Shown here in pieces: positions 35,301 to 47,681 of a stretch of 64,000 bases of DNA. The stretch is taken from assembly GCA_026018925.1 (NCBI GenBank), contig JAKSZU010000277.1, forward strand, positions 62,001-126,000, read 5' to 3'. Position 1 is the first letter of the stretch, and each line of letters starts with the position of its first letter. The DNA comes from Tupaia tana. Taxonomy: Eukaryota > Chordata > Mammalia > Scandentia > Tupaiidae. The position numbers and the translations under genes were made by a program. The notes under the pieces are model-generated. The model worked only from the letters and a program-made list of their open reading frames with translations, made no database searches and was not told the DNA's origin.

Positions 35301-37646
35301 AAAGATGAAGCTGAGAGCCAGAGAGAAATTCTACCTTTAAAATAATCGTAAAAAGAAAAAATTACCAAAAAAAATGAGGAGACAGGAGCAGAGAGAGACA
35401 GAGACCTCAGAGACACAGAGACAGCGATAGAAGGCCAGAGGGGCTAACTTCCACACTAGCTTTGCTTGCTGGAGGCTGAATTATGAGTAGAAAATCTTCA
35501 TTTCGCCTGTGCCCTGAAATATCTAGTTCCCAGTATCCATGTGGAATCTTCTCAGAGAATGGCTCAACTCTCCTGCCTGGGAGAAAGGAGCAGAAGGGGC
35601 TTATTAACAAAATAAAAGATGGAGCTGAGAGCCAGAGAGAAATTCTACCTTTAAAAAAAATTGTAAAATGGAAAAATTACCAAAAAAAAATGAGGAGACA
35701 GGAGCAGAGAGAGACAGAGACCTCAGAGACACAGAGACAGGGATAGAAGGCCAGAGGGGCTCCCTACCACACTAGCTTTGCTTGCTGGAGGCTGAATTAT
35801 GAGTAGAAAATCTTCATTTCGCCTGTGCCCTGAAATATCTAGTTCCCAGTATCCTTGTGGAATCTTCTCAGAGAATGGCTCAACTCTCCTGCCTGGGAGA
35901 AAGGAGCAGAAGGGCTTATTAACAAAACAAAACATGGAGCTGAGAGCCAGAGAGAAATTCTACCTTTGAAAAAATCGTAAAATTACCAAAAAAAATGAGT
36001 AGACAGGAGCCGAGAGAGACAGAGACCTCAGAGACACAGAGACAGGGATAGAAGGCCAGAGGGCCTCCCTACCACACTAGCTTTGCTTGCTGGAGGCTGA
36101 ATTATGAGTAGAAAATCTTCATTTCGCCTGTGCCCTGAAATATCTAGTTCCCAGTATCCATGTGGAATCTTCTCAGAGAATGGCTGAACTCTCCTGCCTG
36201 GGAGAAAGGAGCAGAAGGGCTTATTAACAAAACAAAAGATGGAGCTGAGAGCCAGAGAGAAATTCTACCTTTAAAAAAATCGTAAAAAGGAAAAATTACC
36301 AAAAAAAAATGAGGAGACAGGAGCAGAGAGAGACAGAGACCTCAGAGACACAGAGACAGGGATAGAAGGCCAGAAGGGCTCCATACCACACTAGCTTTGC
36401 TTGCTGGAGGCTGAATTATGAGTAGAAAATCTTCATTTCGCCTGTGCCCTGAAAATATCTAGTTCCCAGTATCCATGTGGAATCTTCTCAGAGAATGGCT
36501 CAACTCTCCTGCCTGGGAGAAAGGAGCAGAAGGGCTTATTAACAAAACAAAAGATGGAGCTGAGAGCCAGAGAGAAATTCTACCTTTAAAAAAGTCGTAA
36601 AAAGGAAAAATTTCCAAAAAAATTGAGGAGACAGGAGCAGAGAGAGACAGAGCCCTCAGAGACACAGAGACAGGGATAGAAGGCCAGAGGGGCTCCCTAC
36701 CACACTAGCTTTGCTTGCTGGAGGCTGAATTATGAGTAGAAAATCTTCATTTCCCTGTGCCCTGAAATATCTAGTTCCCAGTATCCATGTGGAAACTTCT
36801 CAGAGAATGGCTCAACTCTCCTGCCTGGGAGAAAGGAGCAGAAGGGCTTATTAACAAAATAAAAAATGGAGCTGAGAGCCAGAGAGAAATTCTACCTTTA
36901 AAAAAATCGTAAAAAGGAAAAATTACCAAAAAAAAATGAGGAGACAGGAGCAGAGAGAGACAGAGACCTCAGAGACACAGAGACAGGGATAGAAGGCCAG
37001 AGGGGCTCCCTACCACACTAGCTTGGCTTGCTGGAGGCTGAATTATGAGTAGAAAATCTTCATTTCGCCTGTGCCCTGAAATATCTAGTTCCCAGTATCC
37101 TTGTGGAATCTTCTCAGAGAATGGCTGAACTCTCCTGCCTGGGAGAAAGGAGCAGAAGGGCTTATTAACAAAACAAAACATGGAGCTGAGAGCCAGAGAG
37201 AAATTCTACCTTTAAAAAAATCGTAAAATTACCAAAAATATGAGGAGACAGGAGCCGAGAGAGACAGAGACCTCAGAGACACAGAGACAGGGATAGAAGG
37301 CCAGAGGGGCTCCCTACCACACTAGCTTTGCTTGCTGGAGGCTGAATTATGAGTAGAAAATCTTCATTTCGCCTGTGCCCTGAAATATCTAGTTCCCAGT
37401 ATCTATGTGGAATCTTCTCAGAGAATGGCTCAACTCTCCTGCCTGGGAGAAAGGAGCAGAAGGGCTTATTAACAAAACAAAAGATGGAGCTGAGAGCCAG
37501 AGAGAAATTCTACCTTTAAAAAAATCGTAAAAAGGAAAAATTTCCAAAAAAAATGAGGAGACAGGAGCAGAGAGAGACAGAGACCTCAGAGACACAGAGA
37601 CAGGGATAGAAGGCCAGAGGGGCTCCCTACCACACTAGCTTTGCTT
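32335..37646 (+). repeat. Seventeen-monomer unit, copy 2 (5312 bp)
   Basis: This tandem copy of 27031-32334 has every ordered marker preserved. The offset drifts from 5304 at its start to 5312 at its end. Almost all the length difference comes from one-base expansions of A- or G-runs, for example in the A-run near 34083, GAGGGGGACAGG (34750), AAGGGGCTTATT (35596) and GAAAATATC (36451). Substitutions are rare (GATACAAGG at 33544, GGGCCTCCC near 36063). The pair is the largest near-perfect tandem duplication in the window. Confidence 0.9.
35155..36860 (+). repeat. Block P, copy 3 (inside 17-monomer unit 2)
   Basis: This third copy follows from duplication of the 17-monomer unit, at an offset of about 5307-5312 from copy 2. 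It carries CTGAAAGGG (35260), GGGGCTAACTTCC (a variant of GGGGCTAACTACC), AATTGTAAAATGG, the deletion unit near 35976 and GGCTCCATACC near 36378. One-base gains are at 35596 and 36451. Confidence 0.85.
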
Positions 37647-40600
37647 GCTGGAGGCTGAATTATGAGTAGAAAATCTTCATTTCGCCTGTGCCCTGAAATA
37701 TCTAGTTCCCAGTATCCATGTGGAATCTTCTCAGAGAATGGCTCAACTCTCCTGCCTGGGAGAAAGGAGCAGAAGGGCTTATTAACAAAACAAAAGATGG
37801 AGCTGAGAGCCAGAGAGAAATTCTACCTTTAAAATAATCGTAAAAAGGTAAAATTACCAAAAAAATATGAGGAGACAGGAGCAGAGAGAGACAGAGACCT
37901 CAGAGACACAGAGACAGGGATAGAAGGCCAGAGGGGCTCCCTACCACACTAGCTTTGCTTGCTGGAGGCTGAATTATGAGTAGAAAATCTTCATTTCGCC
38001 TGTGCCCTGAAATATCTAGTTCCCAGTATCCATGTGGAATCTTCTCAGAGAATGGCTCAACTCTCCTGCCTGGGAGAAAGGAGCAGAAGGGCTTATTAAC
38101 AAAACAAAAGATGGAGCTGAGAGCCAGAGAGAAATTCTACCTTTAAAAAAATCGTAAAAAGGAAAACATTACCAAAAATAATGAGGAGACAGGAGCAGAG
38201 AGAAACAGAGACCTCAGAGACACAGAGACAGGGATAGAAGGCCAGAGGGGCTCCCTACCACACTAGCTTTGCTTGCTGGAGGCTGAATTATGAGTAGAAA
38301 ATCTTCATTTCGCCTGTGCCCTGAAATATCTAGTTCCCAGTATCCATGTGGAATCTTCTCAGAGAATGGCTCAACTCTCCTGCCTGGGAGAAAGGAGCAG
38401 AAGGGCTTATTAACAAAACAAAAGATGGAGCTGAGAGCCAGAGAGAAATTCTACCTTTAAAAAAATCGTAAAAAGGAAAAATTTCCAAAAAAAATGAGGA
38501 GACAGGAGCAGAGAGAGACAGAGACCTCAGAGACACAGAGACAGGGATAGAAGGCCAGAGGGGCTCCCTACCACACTAGCTTTGCTTGCTGGAGGCTGAA
38601 TTATGAGTAGAAAATCTTCATTTCGCCTGTGCCCTGAAATATCTAGTTCCCAGTATCCATGTGGAATCTTCTCAGAGAATGGCTCAACTCTCCTGCCTGG
38701 GAGAAAGGAGCAGAAGGGCTTATTAACAAAACAAAAGATGGAGCTGAGAGCCAGAGAGAAATTCTACCTTTAAAAAAAATCGTAAAAAGGAAAAATTACC
38801 AAAAAAAATGAGGGGACAGGAGCAGAGATAAACAGAGACCTCAGAGACACAGAGACAGGGATAGAAGGCCAGAGGGGCTCCCTACCACACTAGCTTTGCT
38901 TGCTGGAGGCTGAATTATGAGTAGAAAATCTTCATTTCGCCTGTGCCCTGAAATATCTAGTTCCCAGTATCCATGTGGAATCTTCTCAGAGAATGGCTCA
39001 ACTCTCCTGCCTGGGAGAAAGGAGCAGAAGGGCTTATTAACAAAACAAAAGATGGAGCTGTGAGCCAGAGAGAAATTCTACCTTTAATAATATTGTAAAA
39101 AGGAAAAATTACCAAAAAAATTGAGGAGACAGGAGCAGAGTGACAGAGACCTCAGAGACACAGAGACAGGGATAGAAGGCCAGAGGGGCTCCCTACCACA
39201 CTAGCTTTGCTTGCTGGAGGCTGAATTATGAGTAGAAAATCTTCATTTCGCCTGTGCCCTGAAATATCTAGTTCCCAGTAACCATGTGGAATATTCTCAG
39301 AGAATGGCTCAACTCTCCTGCCTGGGAGAAAGGATCAGAAGGGCTTATTAACAAAACAAAAGATGGAGCTGAGAGCCAGAGAGAAATTCTACCTTTAAAA
39401 ATGTCATATAAAGGAAAAATTACCAAAAAATAATGAGGAGACAGGAGCAGAGAGAGACAGAGACCTCAGAGACACAGAGACAGGGATAGAAGGCCAGAAG
39501 GGCTCCATACCACACTAGCTTTGCTTGCTGGAGGCTGAATTATGAGTAGAAAATCTTCATTTCGCCTGTGCCCTGAAATATCTAGTTCCCAGTATCCATG
39601 TGGAATCTTCTCAGAGAATGGCTCAACTCTCCTGCCTGGGAGAAAGGAGCAGAAGGGCTTATTAACAAAACAAAAGATGGGGCTGAGAGCCAGAGAGAAT
39701 TTCTATCTTTAAAGAAATCGTAAAAAGGAAAAATTACCAAAAAAAATGAGGAGACAGGAGCAGAGAGAGACAGAGACCTCAGAGACACAGAGACAGGGAT
39801 AGAAGGCCAGAGGTGCTCCCTACCACACTAGCTTTGCTTGCTGGAGGCTGAATTATGAGTAGAAAATCTTCATTTCGCCTGTGCCCTGAAATATCTAGTT
39901 CCCAGTATCCATGTGGAAAATTCTCAGAGAATGGCTCAACTCTCCTGCCTGGGAGAAAGGAGCAGAAGGGCTTATTAACAAAACAAAACATGGAGCTGAG
40001 AGCCAGAGAGAAATTCTACCTTTAAAAAATCGTAAAAAGGAAAAATTTCCAAAAAAAATGAGGAGACAGAAGCAGAGAGAGACAGAGACCTCAGAGACAC
40101 AGAGACAGGGATAGAAGGCCAGAGGGGCTCCCTACCACACTAGCTTTGCTTGCTGGAGGCTGAATTATGAGTAGAAAATCTTCATTTCGCCTGTGCCCTG
40201 AAATATCTAGTTCCCAGTATCCATGTGGAATCTTCTCAGAGAATGGCTCAACTCTCCTGCCTGGGAGAAAGGAGCAGAAGGGCTTATTAACAAAACAAAA
40301 GATGGAGCTGAGAGCCAGAGAGAAATTCTACCTTTAAAAAAATCGTAAAAAGGAAAAATTACCAAAAAAAAGAGGAGACAGGAGCAGAGAGAGACAGAGA
40401 CCTCAGAGACACAGAGACAGGGATAGAAGGCCAGAGGGGCTCCCTACCACACTAGCTTTGCTTGCTGGAGGCTGAATTATGAGTAGAAAATCTTCATTTC
40501 GCCTGTGCCCTGAAATATCTAGTTCCCAGTATCCATGTGGAATCTTCTCAGAGAATGGCTGAACTCTCCTGCCTGGGAGAAAGGAGCAGAAGGGCTTATT

Positions 40601-42338
40601 AACAAAACAAAAGATGGAGCTGAGAGCCACAGAGAAATTCTACCTTTAAAAAAATCGTAAAAAGGAAAACATTACCAAAAATAATGAGGAGACAGGAGCA
40701 GAGAGAAACAGAGACCTCAGAGACACAGAGACAGGGATAGAAGGCCAGAGGGGCTCCCTACCACACTAGCTTTGCTTGCTGGAGGCTGAATTATGAGTAG
40801 AAAATCTTCATTTCGCCTGTGCCCTGAAATATCTAGTTACCAGTATCCGTGTGGAAACTTCTCAGAGAATGGCTCAACTCTCCTGCCTGGGAGAAAGGAG
40901 CAGAAGGGCTTATTAACAAAACAAAAGATGGAGCTGAGAGCCAGAGAGAAATTCTACCTTTAAAAAAATCGTAAAAAGGAAAAATTACCAAAAATAAATG
41001 AGGAGACAGCAGCAGAGAGAGACAGAGACCTCAGAGACACAGAGACAGGGATAGAAGGCCAGAGGGGCTCCACACCACACTAGCTTTGCTTGCTGGAGGC
41101 TGAATTATGAGTAGAAAATCTTCATTTCGCCTGTGCCCTGAAATATCTAGTTCCCAGTATCCATGTGGAATCTTCTCAGAGAATGGCTCAACTCTCCTGA
41201 AAGGGAGAAAGGAGCAGAAGGGCTTATTAACAAAACAAAAGATGAAGCTGAGAGCCAGAGAGAAATTCTACCTTTAAAAAAATCGTAAAAAGGAAAAATT
41301 ACCAAAAAAAAATGAGGAGACAGGAGCAGAGAGAGACAGAGACCTCAGAGACACAGAGACAGGGATAGAAGGCCAGAGGGGCTCCCTACACACTAGCTTT
41401 GCTTGCTGGAGGCTGAATTATGAGTAGAAAATCTTCATTTCCCTGTGCCATGAAATATCTAGTTCCCAGTATCCATGTGGAAACTTCTCAGAGAATGGCT
41501 CAACTCTCCTGCCTGGGAGAAAGGAGCAGAAGGGCTTATTAACAAAATAAAAAATGGAGCTGAGAGCCAGAGAGAAATTCTACCTTTAAAAAAAATCGTA
41601 AAAAGGAAAAATTACCAAAAAAAATGAGGAGACAGGAGCAGAGAGAGACAGAGACCTCAGAGACACAGAGACAGGGATAGAAGGCCAGAGGGGCTCCCTA
41701 CCACACTAGCTTGGCTTGCTGGAGGCTGAATTATGAGTAGAAAAATCTTCATTTCGCCTGTGCCCTGAAATATCTAGTTCCCAGTATCCTTGTGGAATCT
41801 TCTCAGAGAATGGCTGAACTCTCCTGCCTGGGAGAAAGGAGCAGAAGGGCTTATTAACAAAACAAAACATGGAGCTGAGAGCCAGAGAGAAATTCTACCT
41901 TTAAAAAAATCGTAAAAATTACCAAAAATATGAGGAGACAGGAGCCGAGAGAGACAGAGACCTCAGAGACACAGAGACAGGGGATAGAAGGCCAGAGGGG
42001 CTCCCTACCACACTAGCTTTGCTTGCTGGAGGCTGAATTATGAGTAGAAAATCTTCATTTCGCCTGTGCCCTAAAATATCTAGTTCCCAGTATCTATGTG
42101 GAATCTTCTCAGAGAATGGCTCAACTCTCCTGCCTGGGAGAAAGGAGCAGAAGGGCTTATTAACAAAACAAAAGATGGAGCTGAGAGCCAGAGAGAAATT
42201 CTACCTTTAAAAAAATCGTAAAAAGGAAAAATTTCCAAAAAAAAATGAGGAGACAGGAGCAGAGAGAGACAGAGACCTCAGAGACACAGAGACAGGGATA
42301 GAAGGCCAGAGGGGCTCCCTACCACACTAGCTTTGCTT
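37647..42338 (+). repeat. Fifteen-monomer segment, copy 1 (4692 bp)
   Basis: Ordered markers are AAATAATCG with AAAGGTAAAATTACC (about 37835), GAAAACATTACC with AATAATG (38165), ATTTCC (38480), GAGGGGACAGG with AGATAAACAG (about 38810), TTTAATAATATTG with GAGTGACAG (about 39085-39140), TGTCATATAAAGG (39395), GATGGGGCTG (39677), GGAAAATTCTC (39917), GCCACAGAG (40627), ATCCGTGTGG (40848), CTGAAAGGG (41198), CCCTGTGCCATG (41442), CTTGTGG with the 8-bp deletion (about 41790-41915) and TATCTATGTGG (42092). Copying of its first part at 42339 begins exactly where it ends. Confidence 0.85.
38902..41404 (+). repeat. Block Q, copy 1 (eight monomers, 2503 bp)
   Basis: The eight units in order are: TTTAATAATATTG with GAGTGACAG; AGTAACCATG with GGATCAG and GTCATATAAAGG; GATGGGGCTG; GGAAAATTCTC with ACATGG and CAGAAGCAG; AAAAGAGGAGACAGG; GCCACAGAG with GAAAACATT; ATCCGTGTGG with CAGCAGCAG; CTGAAAGGG with GATGAAG. 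The same order occurs at 44535 and, minus one unit, at 49253. The unit length is almost exactly 8 x 313. Confidence 0.85.
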
Positions 42339-43907
42339 GCTGGAGGCTGAATTATGAGTAGAAAATCTTCATTTCGCCTGTGCCCTGAAATATCTAGTTC
42401 CCAGTATCCATGTGGAATCTTCTCAGAGAATGGCTCAACTCTCCTGCCTGGGAGAAAGGAGCAGAAGGGCTTATTAACAAAACAAAAGATGGAGCTGAGA
42501 GCCAGAGAGAAATTCTACCTTTAAAATAATCGTAAAAAGGTAAAATTACCAAAAAAATATGAGGAGACAGGAGCAGAGAGAGACAGAGACCTCAGAGACA
42601 CAGAGACAGGGATAGAAGGCCAGAGGGGCTCCCTACCACACTAGCTTTGCTTGCTGGAGGCTGAATTATGAGTAGAAAATCTTCATTTCGCCTGTGCCCT
42701 GAAATATCTAGTTCCCAGTATCCATGTGGAATCTTCTCAGAGAATGGCTCAACTCTCCTGCCTGGGAGAAAGGAGCAGAAGGGCTTATTAACAAAACAAA
42801 AAGATGGAGCTGAGAGCCAGAGAGAAATTCTACCTTTAAAAAAAATCGTAAAAAGGAAAACATTACCAAAAATAATGAGGAGACAGGAGCAGAGAGAAAC
42901 AGAGACCTCAGAGACACAGAGACAGGGATAGAAGGCCAGAGGGGCTCCCTACCACACTAGCTTTGCTTGCTGGAGGCTGAATTATGAGTAGAAAATCTTC
43001 ATTTCGCCTGTGCCCTGAAATATCTAGTTCCCAGTATCCATGTGGAATCTTCTCAGAGAATGGCTCAACTCTCCTGCCTGGGAGAAAGGAGCAGAAGGGC
43101 TTATTAACAAAACAAAAGATGGAGCTGAGAGCCAGAGAGAAATTCTACCTTTAAAAAAATCGTAAAAAGGAAAAATTTCCAAAAAAAATGAGGAGACAGG
43201 AGCAGAGAGAGACAGAGACCTCAGAGACACAGAGACAGGGATAGAAGGCCAGAGGGGCTCCCTACCACACTAGCTTTGCTTGCTGGAGGCTGAATTATGA
43301 GTAGAAAATCTTCATTTCGCCTGTGCCCTGAAATATCTAGTTCCCAGTATCCATGTGGAATCTTCTCAGAGAATGGCTCAACTCTCCTGCCTGGAGAAAG
43401 GAGCAGAAGGGCTTATTAACAAAACAAAAGATGGAGCTGAGAGCCAGAGAGAAATTCTACCTTTAAAAAAAATCGTAAAAAGGAAAAATTACCAAAAAAA
43501 AATGAGGGGACAGGAGCAGAGATAAACAGAGACCTCAGAGACACAGAGACAGGGATAGAAGGCCAGAGGGGCTCCCTACCCACACTAGCTTTGCTTGCTG
43601 GAGGCTGAATTATGAGTAGAAAATCTTCATTTCGCCTGTGCCCTGAAATATCTAGTTCCCAGTATCCATGTGGAATCTTCTCAGAGAATGGCTCAACTCT
43701 CCTGCCTGGGAGAAAGGAGCAGAAGGGCTTATTAACAAAACAAAAGATGGAGCTGAGAGCCAGAGAGAAATTCTACCTTTAATAAAATTGTAAAAAGGAA
43801 AAATTACCAAAAAAAATGAGGAGACAGGAGCAGAGTGACAGAGACCTCAGAGACACAGAGACAGGGATAGAAGGCCAGAGGGGCTCCCTACCACACTAGC
43901 TTTGCTT
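42339..43907 (+). repeat. Fifteen-monomer segment, partial copy 2 (five monomers)
   Basis: These five monomers repeat 37647 onward at an offset of about 4692-4697. They carry AAAGGTAAAATTACC (about 42535), GAAAACATTACC (42855), ATTTCC, GAGGGGACAGG with AGATAAACAG (about 43505) and a TTTAATAAAATTG version of the fifth unit with GAGTGACAG. After 43907 the order departs and two or three extra monomers intervene before the pattern resumes at 44535. Confidence 0.8.
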
Positions 43908-44534
43908 GCTGGAGGCTGAATTATGAGTAGAAAATCTTCATTTCGCCTGTGCCCTGAAATATCTAGTTCCCAGTATCCATGTGGAATCTTCTCAGAGAAT
44001 GGCTCAACTCTCCTGCCTGGGAGAAAGGAGCAGAAGGGCTTATTAACAAAACAAAAAGATGGAGCTGAGAGCCAGAGAGAAATTCTACCTTTAAAAAAAT
44101 CGTAAAAAGGAAAAATTACCAAAAAAAATGAGGAGACAGGAGCAGAGAGAGACAGAGACCTCAGAGACACAGAGACAGGGATAGAAGGCCAGAAGGGCTC
44201 CATACCACACTAGCTTTGCTTGCTGGAGGCTGAATTATGAGTAGAAAATCTTCATTTCGCCTGTGCCCTGAAATATCTAGTTCCCAGTATCCATGTGGAA
44301 TCTTCTCAGAGAATGGCTCAACTCTCCTGCCTGGGAGAAAGGAGCAGAAGGGCTTATTAACAAAACAAAAGATGGAGCTGAGAGCCAGAGAGAAATTCTA
44401 CCTTCAAAAAAATCGAAAAAAGGAAAAATTACCGAAAAAAATGAGGAGACAGGAGCAGAGAGAGACAGAGACCTCAGAGACACAGAGACAGGGATAGAAG
44501 GCCAGAGGGGCTCCCTACCACACTAGCTTTGCTT
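43908..44534 (+). repeat. Two monomers inserted between partial copy and block Q
   Basis: The first unit ends in GAAGGGCTCCATACC. The second carries CTTCAAAAAAATCG followed by ACCGAAAAAAATGAGG. The same second unit recurs at about 49119, 56312 and 57878, always as a whole monomer. Together with the neighbouring TTTAATAATATTG unit this accounts for the offset changing from about 4695 to about 5633. Confidence 0.75.
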
Positions 44535-47056
44535 GCTGGAGGCTGAATTATGAGTAGAAAATCTTCATTTCGCCTGTGCCCTGAAATATCTAGTTCCCAG
44601 TAACCATGTGGAATCTTCTCAGAGAATGGCTCAACTCTCCTGCCTGGGAGAAAGGAGGAGAAGGGCTTATTAACAAAACAAAAGATGGAGCTGTGAGCCA
44701 GAGAGAAATTCTACCTTTAATAATATTGTAAAAAGGAAAAAATTACCAAAAAAATTGAGGAGACAGGAGCAGAGTGACAGAGACCTCAGAGACACAGAGA
44801 CAGGGATAGAAGGCCAGAGGGGCTCCCTACCACACTAGCTTTGCTTGCTGGAGGCTGAATTATGAGTAGAAAATCTTCATTTCGCCTGTGCCCTGAAATA
44901 TCTAGTTCCCAGTAACCATGTGGAATATTCTCAGAGAATGGCTCAACTCTCCTGCCTGGGAGAAAGGATCAGAAGGGGCTTATTAACAAAACAAAAGATG
45001 GAGCTGAGAGCCAGAGAGAAATTCTACCTTTAAAAAATGTCATATAAAGGAAAAATTACCAAAAAATAATGAGGAGACAGGAGCAGAGAGAGACAGAGAC
45101 CTCAGAGACACAGAGACAGGGATAGAAGGCCAGAAGGGCTCCATACCACACTAGCTTTGCTTGCTGGAGGCTGAATTATGAGTAGAAAAATCTTCATTTC
45201 GCCTGTGCCCTGAAAATATCTAGTTCCCAGTATCCATGTGGAATCTTCTCAGAGAATGGCTCAACTCTCCTGCCTGGGAGAAAGGAGCAGAAGGGCTTAT
45301 TAACAAAACAAAAAGATGGGGCTGAGAGCCAGAGAGAAATTCTATCTTTAAAGAAATCGTAAAAAAGGAAAAATTACCAAAAAAAATGAGGAGACAGGAG
45401 CAGAGAGAGACAGAGACCTCAGAGACACAGAGACAGGGATAGAAGGCCAGAGGGGCTCCCTACCCACACTAGCTTTGCTTGCTGGAGGCTGAATTATGAG
45501 TAGAAAATCTTCATTTCGCCTGTGCCCTGAAATATCTAGTTCCCAGTATCCATGTGGAAAAATTCTCAGAGAATGGCTCAACTCTCCTGCCTGGGAGAAA
45601 GGAGCAGAAGGGCTTATTAACAAAACAAAACATGGAGCTGAGAGCCAGAGAGAAATTCTACCTTTAAAAAATCGTAAAAAGGAAAAATTTCCAAAAAAAA
45701 TGAGGAGACAGAAGCAGAGAGAGACAGAGACCTCAGAGACACAGAGACAGGGATAGAAGGCCAGAGGGGCTCCCTACCACACTAGCTTTGCTTGCTGGAG
45801 GCTGAATTATGAGTAGAAAATCTTCATTTCGCCTGTGCCCTGAAATATCTAGTTCCCAGTATCCATGTGGAATCTTCTCAGAGAATGGCTCAACTCTCCT
45901 GCCTGGGAGAAAGGAGCAGAAGGGCTTATTAACAAAACAAAAGATGGAGCTGAGAGCCAGAGAGAAATTTCTACCTTTAAAAAAATCGTAAAAAGGAAAA
46001 ATTACCAAAAAAAAGAGGAGACAGGAGCAGAGAGAGACAGAGACCCTCAGAGACACAGAGACCAGGGATAGAAGGCCAGAGGGGCTCCCTACCACACTAG
46101 CTTTGCTTGCTGGAGGCTGAATTATGAGTAGAAAATCTTCATTTCGCCTGTGCCCTGAAAATATCTAGTTCCCAGTATCCATGTGGAATCTTCTCAGAGA
46201 ATGGCTGAACTCTCCTGCCTGGGAGAAAGGAGCAGAAGGGCTTATTAACAAAAACAAAAGATGGAGCTGAGAGCCACAGAGAAATTCTACCTTTAAAAAA
46301 ATCGTAAAAAGGAAAAACATTACCAAAAATAATGAGGAGACAGGAGCAGAGAGAAACAGAGACCTCAGAGACACAGAGACAGGGATAGAAGGCCAGAGGG
46401 GCTCCCTACCACACTAGCTTTTGCTTGCTGGAGGCTGAATTATGAGTAGAAAATCTTCATTTCGCCTGTGCCCTGAAATATCTAGTTACCAGTATCCGTG
46501 TGGAAACTTCTCAGAGAATGGCTCAACTCTCCTGCCTGGCAGAAAGGAGCAGAAGGGCTTATTAACAAAAACAAAAGATGGAGCTGAGAGCCAGAGAGAA
46601 ATTCTACCTTTAAAAAAATAGTAAAAAGGAAAAATTACCAAAAATAAATGAGGAGACAGCAGCAGAGAGAGACAGAGACCTCAGAGACACAGAGACAGGG
46701 ATAGAAGGCCAGAGGGGCTCCACACCACACTAGCTTTGCTTGCTGGAGGCTGAATTATGAGTAGAAAATCTTCATTTCGCCTGTGCCCTGAAATATCTAG
46801 TTCCCAGTATCCATGTGGAATCTTCTCAGAGAATGGCTCAACTCTCCTGAAAGGGAGAAAGGAGCAGAAGGGCTTATTAACAAAACAAAAGATGAAGCTG
46901 AGAGCCAGAGAGAAATTCTACCTTTAAAAAAATCGTAAAAAGGAAAAAATTACCAAAAAAAAATGAGGAGACAGGAGCAGAGAGAGACAGAGACCTCAGA
47001 GACACAGAGACAGGGATAGAAGGCCAGAGGGGCTCCCTACCACACTAGCTTTGCTT
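44535..47056 (+). repeat. Block Q, copy 2 (eight monomers, 2522 bp)
   Basis: This copy has the same eight marker units as 38902-41404 but is 19 bp longer. The extra length is made up almost entirely of single added bases in homopolymers: AAGGGGCTTATT (44976), GAAAAATCTTC (45186), GAAAATATC (45212), CAAAAAGATGG (45308), TACCCACAC (45463), GGAAAAATTCTC (45557), GAAATTTCTACC (45965), GACCCTCAG (46043), GACCAGGG (46059) and AGCTTTTGCTTG (46418), among others. This concentration is unusual beside copies 1 and 3. Confidence 0.85.
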
Positions 47057-47681
47057 GCTGGAGGCTGAATTATGAGTAGAAAATCTTCATTTCGCCTGTG
47101 CCATGAAATATCTAGTTCCCAGTATCCATGTGGAATCTTCTCAGAGAATGGGCTCAACTCTCCTGCCTGGGAGAAAGGAGCAGAAGGGCTTATTAACACA
47201 AAATAAAAGATGGAGCTGAGAGCCAGAGAGAAATTCTACCTTTAAAAAAAAAACGTAAAAAGGAAAACTTACCAAAAAAATTGAGGAGACAGGAGCAGAG
47301 AGAGACAGAGACCTCAGAGACACAGAGACAGGGATAGAAGGCCAGAGGGGCTCCCTACCACACTAGCTTTGCTTGCTGGAGGCTGAATTATGATTAGAAA
47401 ATCTTCATTTCGCCTGTGCCCTGAAATATCTAGTTCCCAGTATCCTTGTGGAATCTTCTCAGAGAATGGCTGAACTCTCCTGCCTGGGAGAAAGGAGCAG
47501 AAGGGCTTATTAACAAAACAAAACATGGAGCTGAGAGCCAGAGAGAAATTCTACCTTTGAAAAAAATCGTAAAATTACCAAAAAAAAATGAGTAGACAGG
47601 AGACAAGAGAGACAGAGACCTCAGAGACACAGAGACAGGGATAGAAGGCCAGAGGGGCTCCCTACCACACTAGCTTTGCTT
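46427..47681 (+). repeat. Cassette C, copy 1 (four monomers, 1255 bp)
   Basis: This is a four-monomer module in fixed order. Unit 1 has ATCCGTGTGG, AAATAAATGAGG, CAGCAGCAG and CTCCACACC. Unit 2 has CTGAAAGGGAG and GATGAAGCTG. Unit 3 has GTGCCATGAAAT and AAATAAAAGATGG. Unit 4 has TATGATTAGAAAATC, ATCCTTGTGG, the 8-bp deletion and GAGTAGACAGG. It recurs at 50815, 53631, 59892 and 62717. A partial forerunner begins at 40777, where units 1 and 2 match and units 3 and 4 differ. Here unit 4 reads GGAGACAAGAG instead of GGAGCCGAG. Confidence 0.85.

Noticed and set aside
43847-44203. Longer frames of 107-120 codons in the right arm (43847-44203, 45733-46095, 60146-60508, all minus strand)
   Set aside because: They arise where a one-base homopolymer change fuses two monomer frames. 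The added bases fall in the region of likely consensus error, and the translated parts are the same monomer peptides in two frames.
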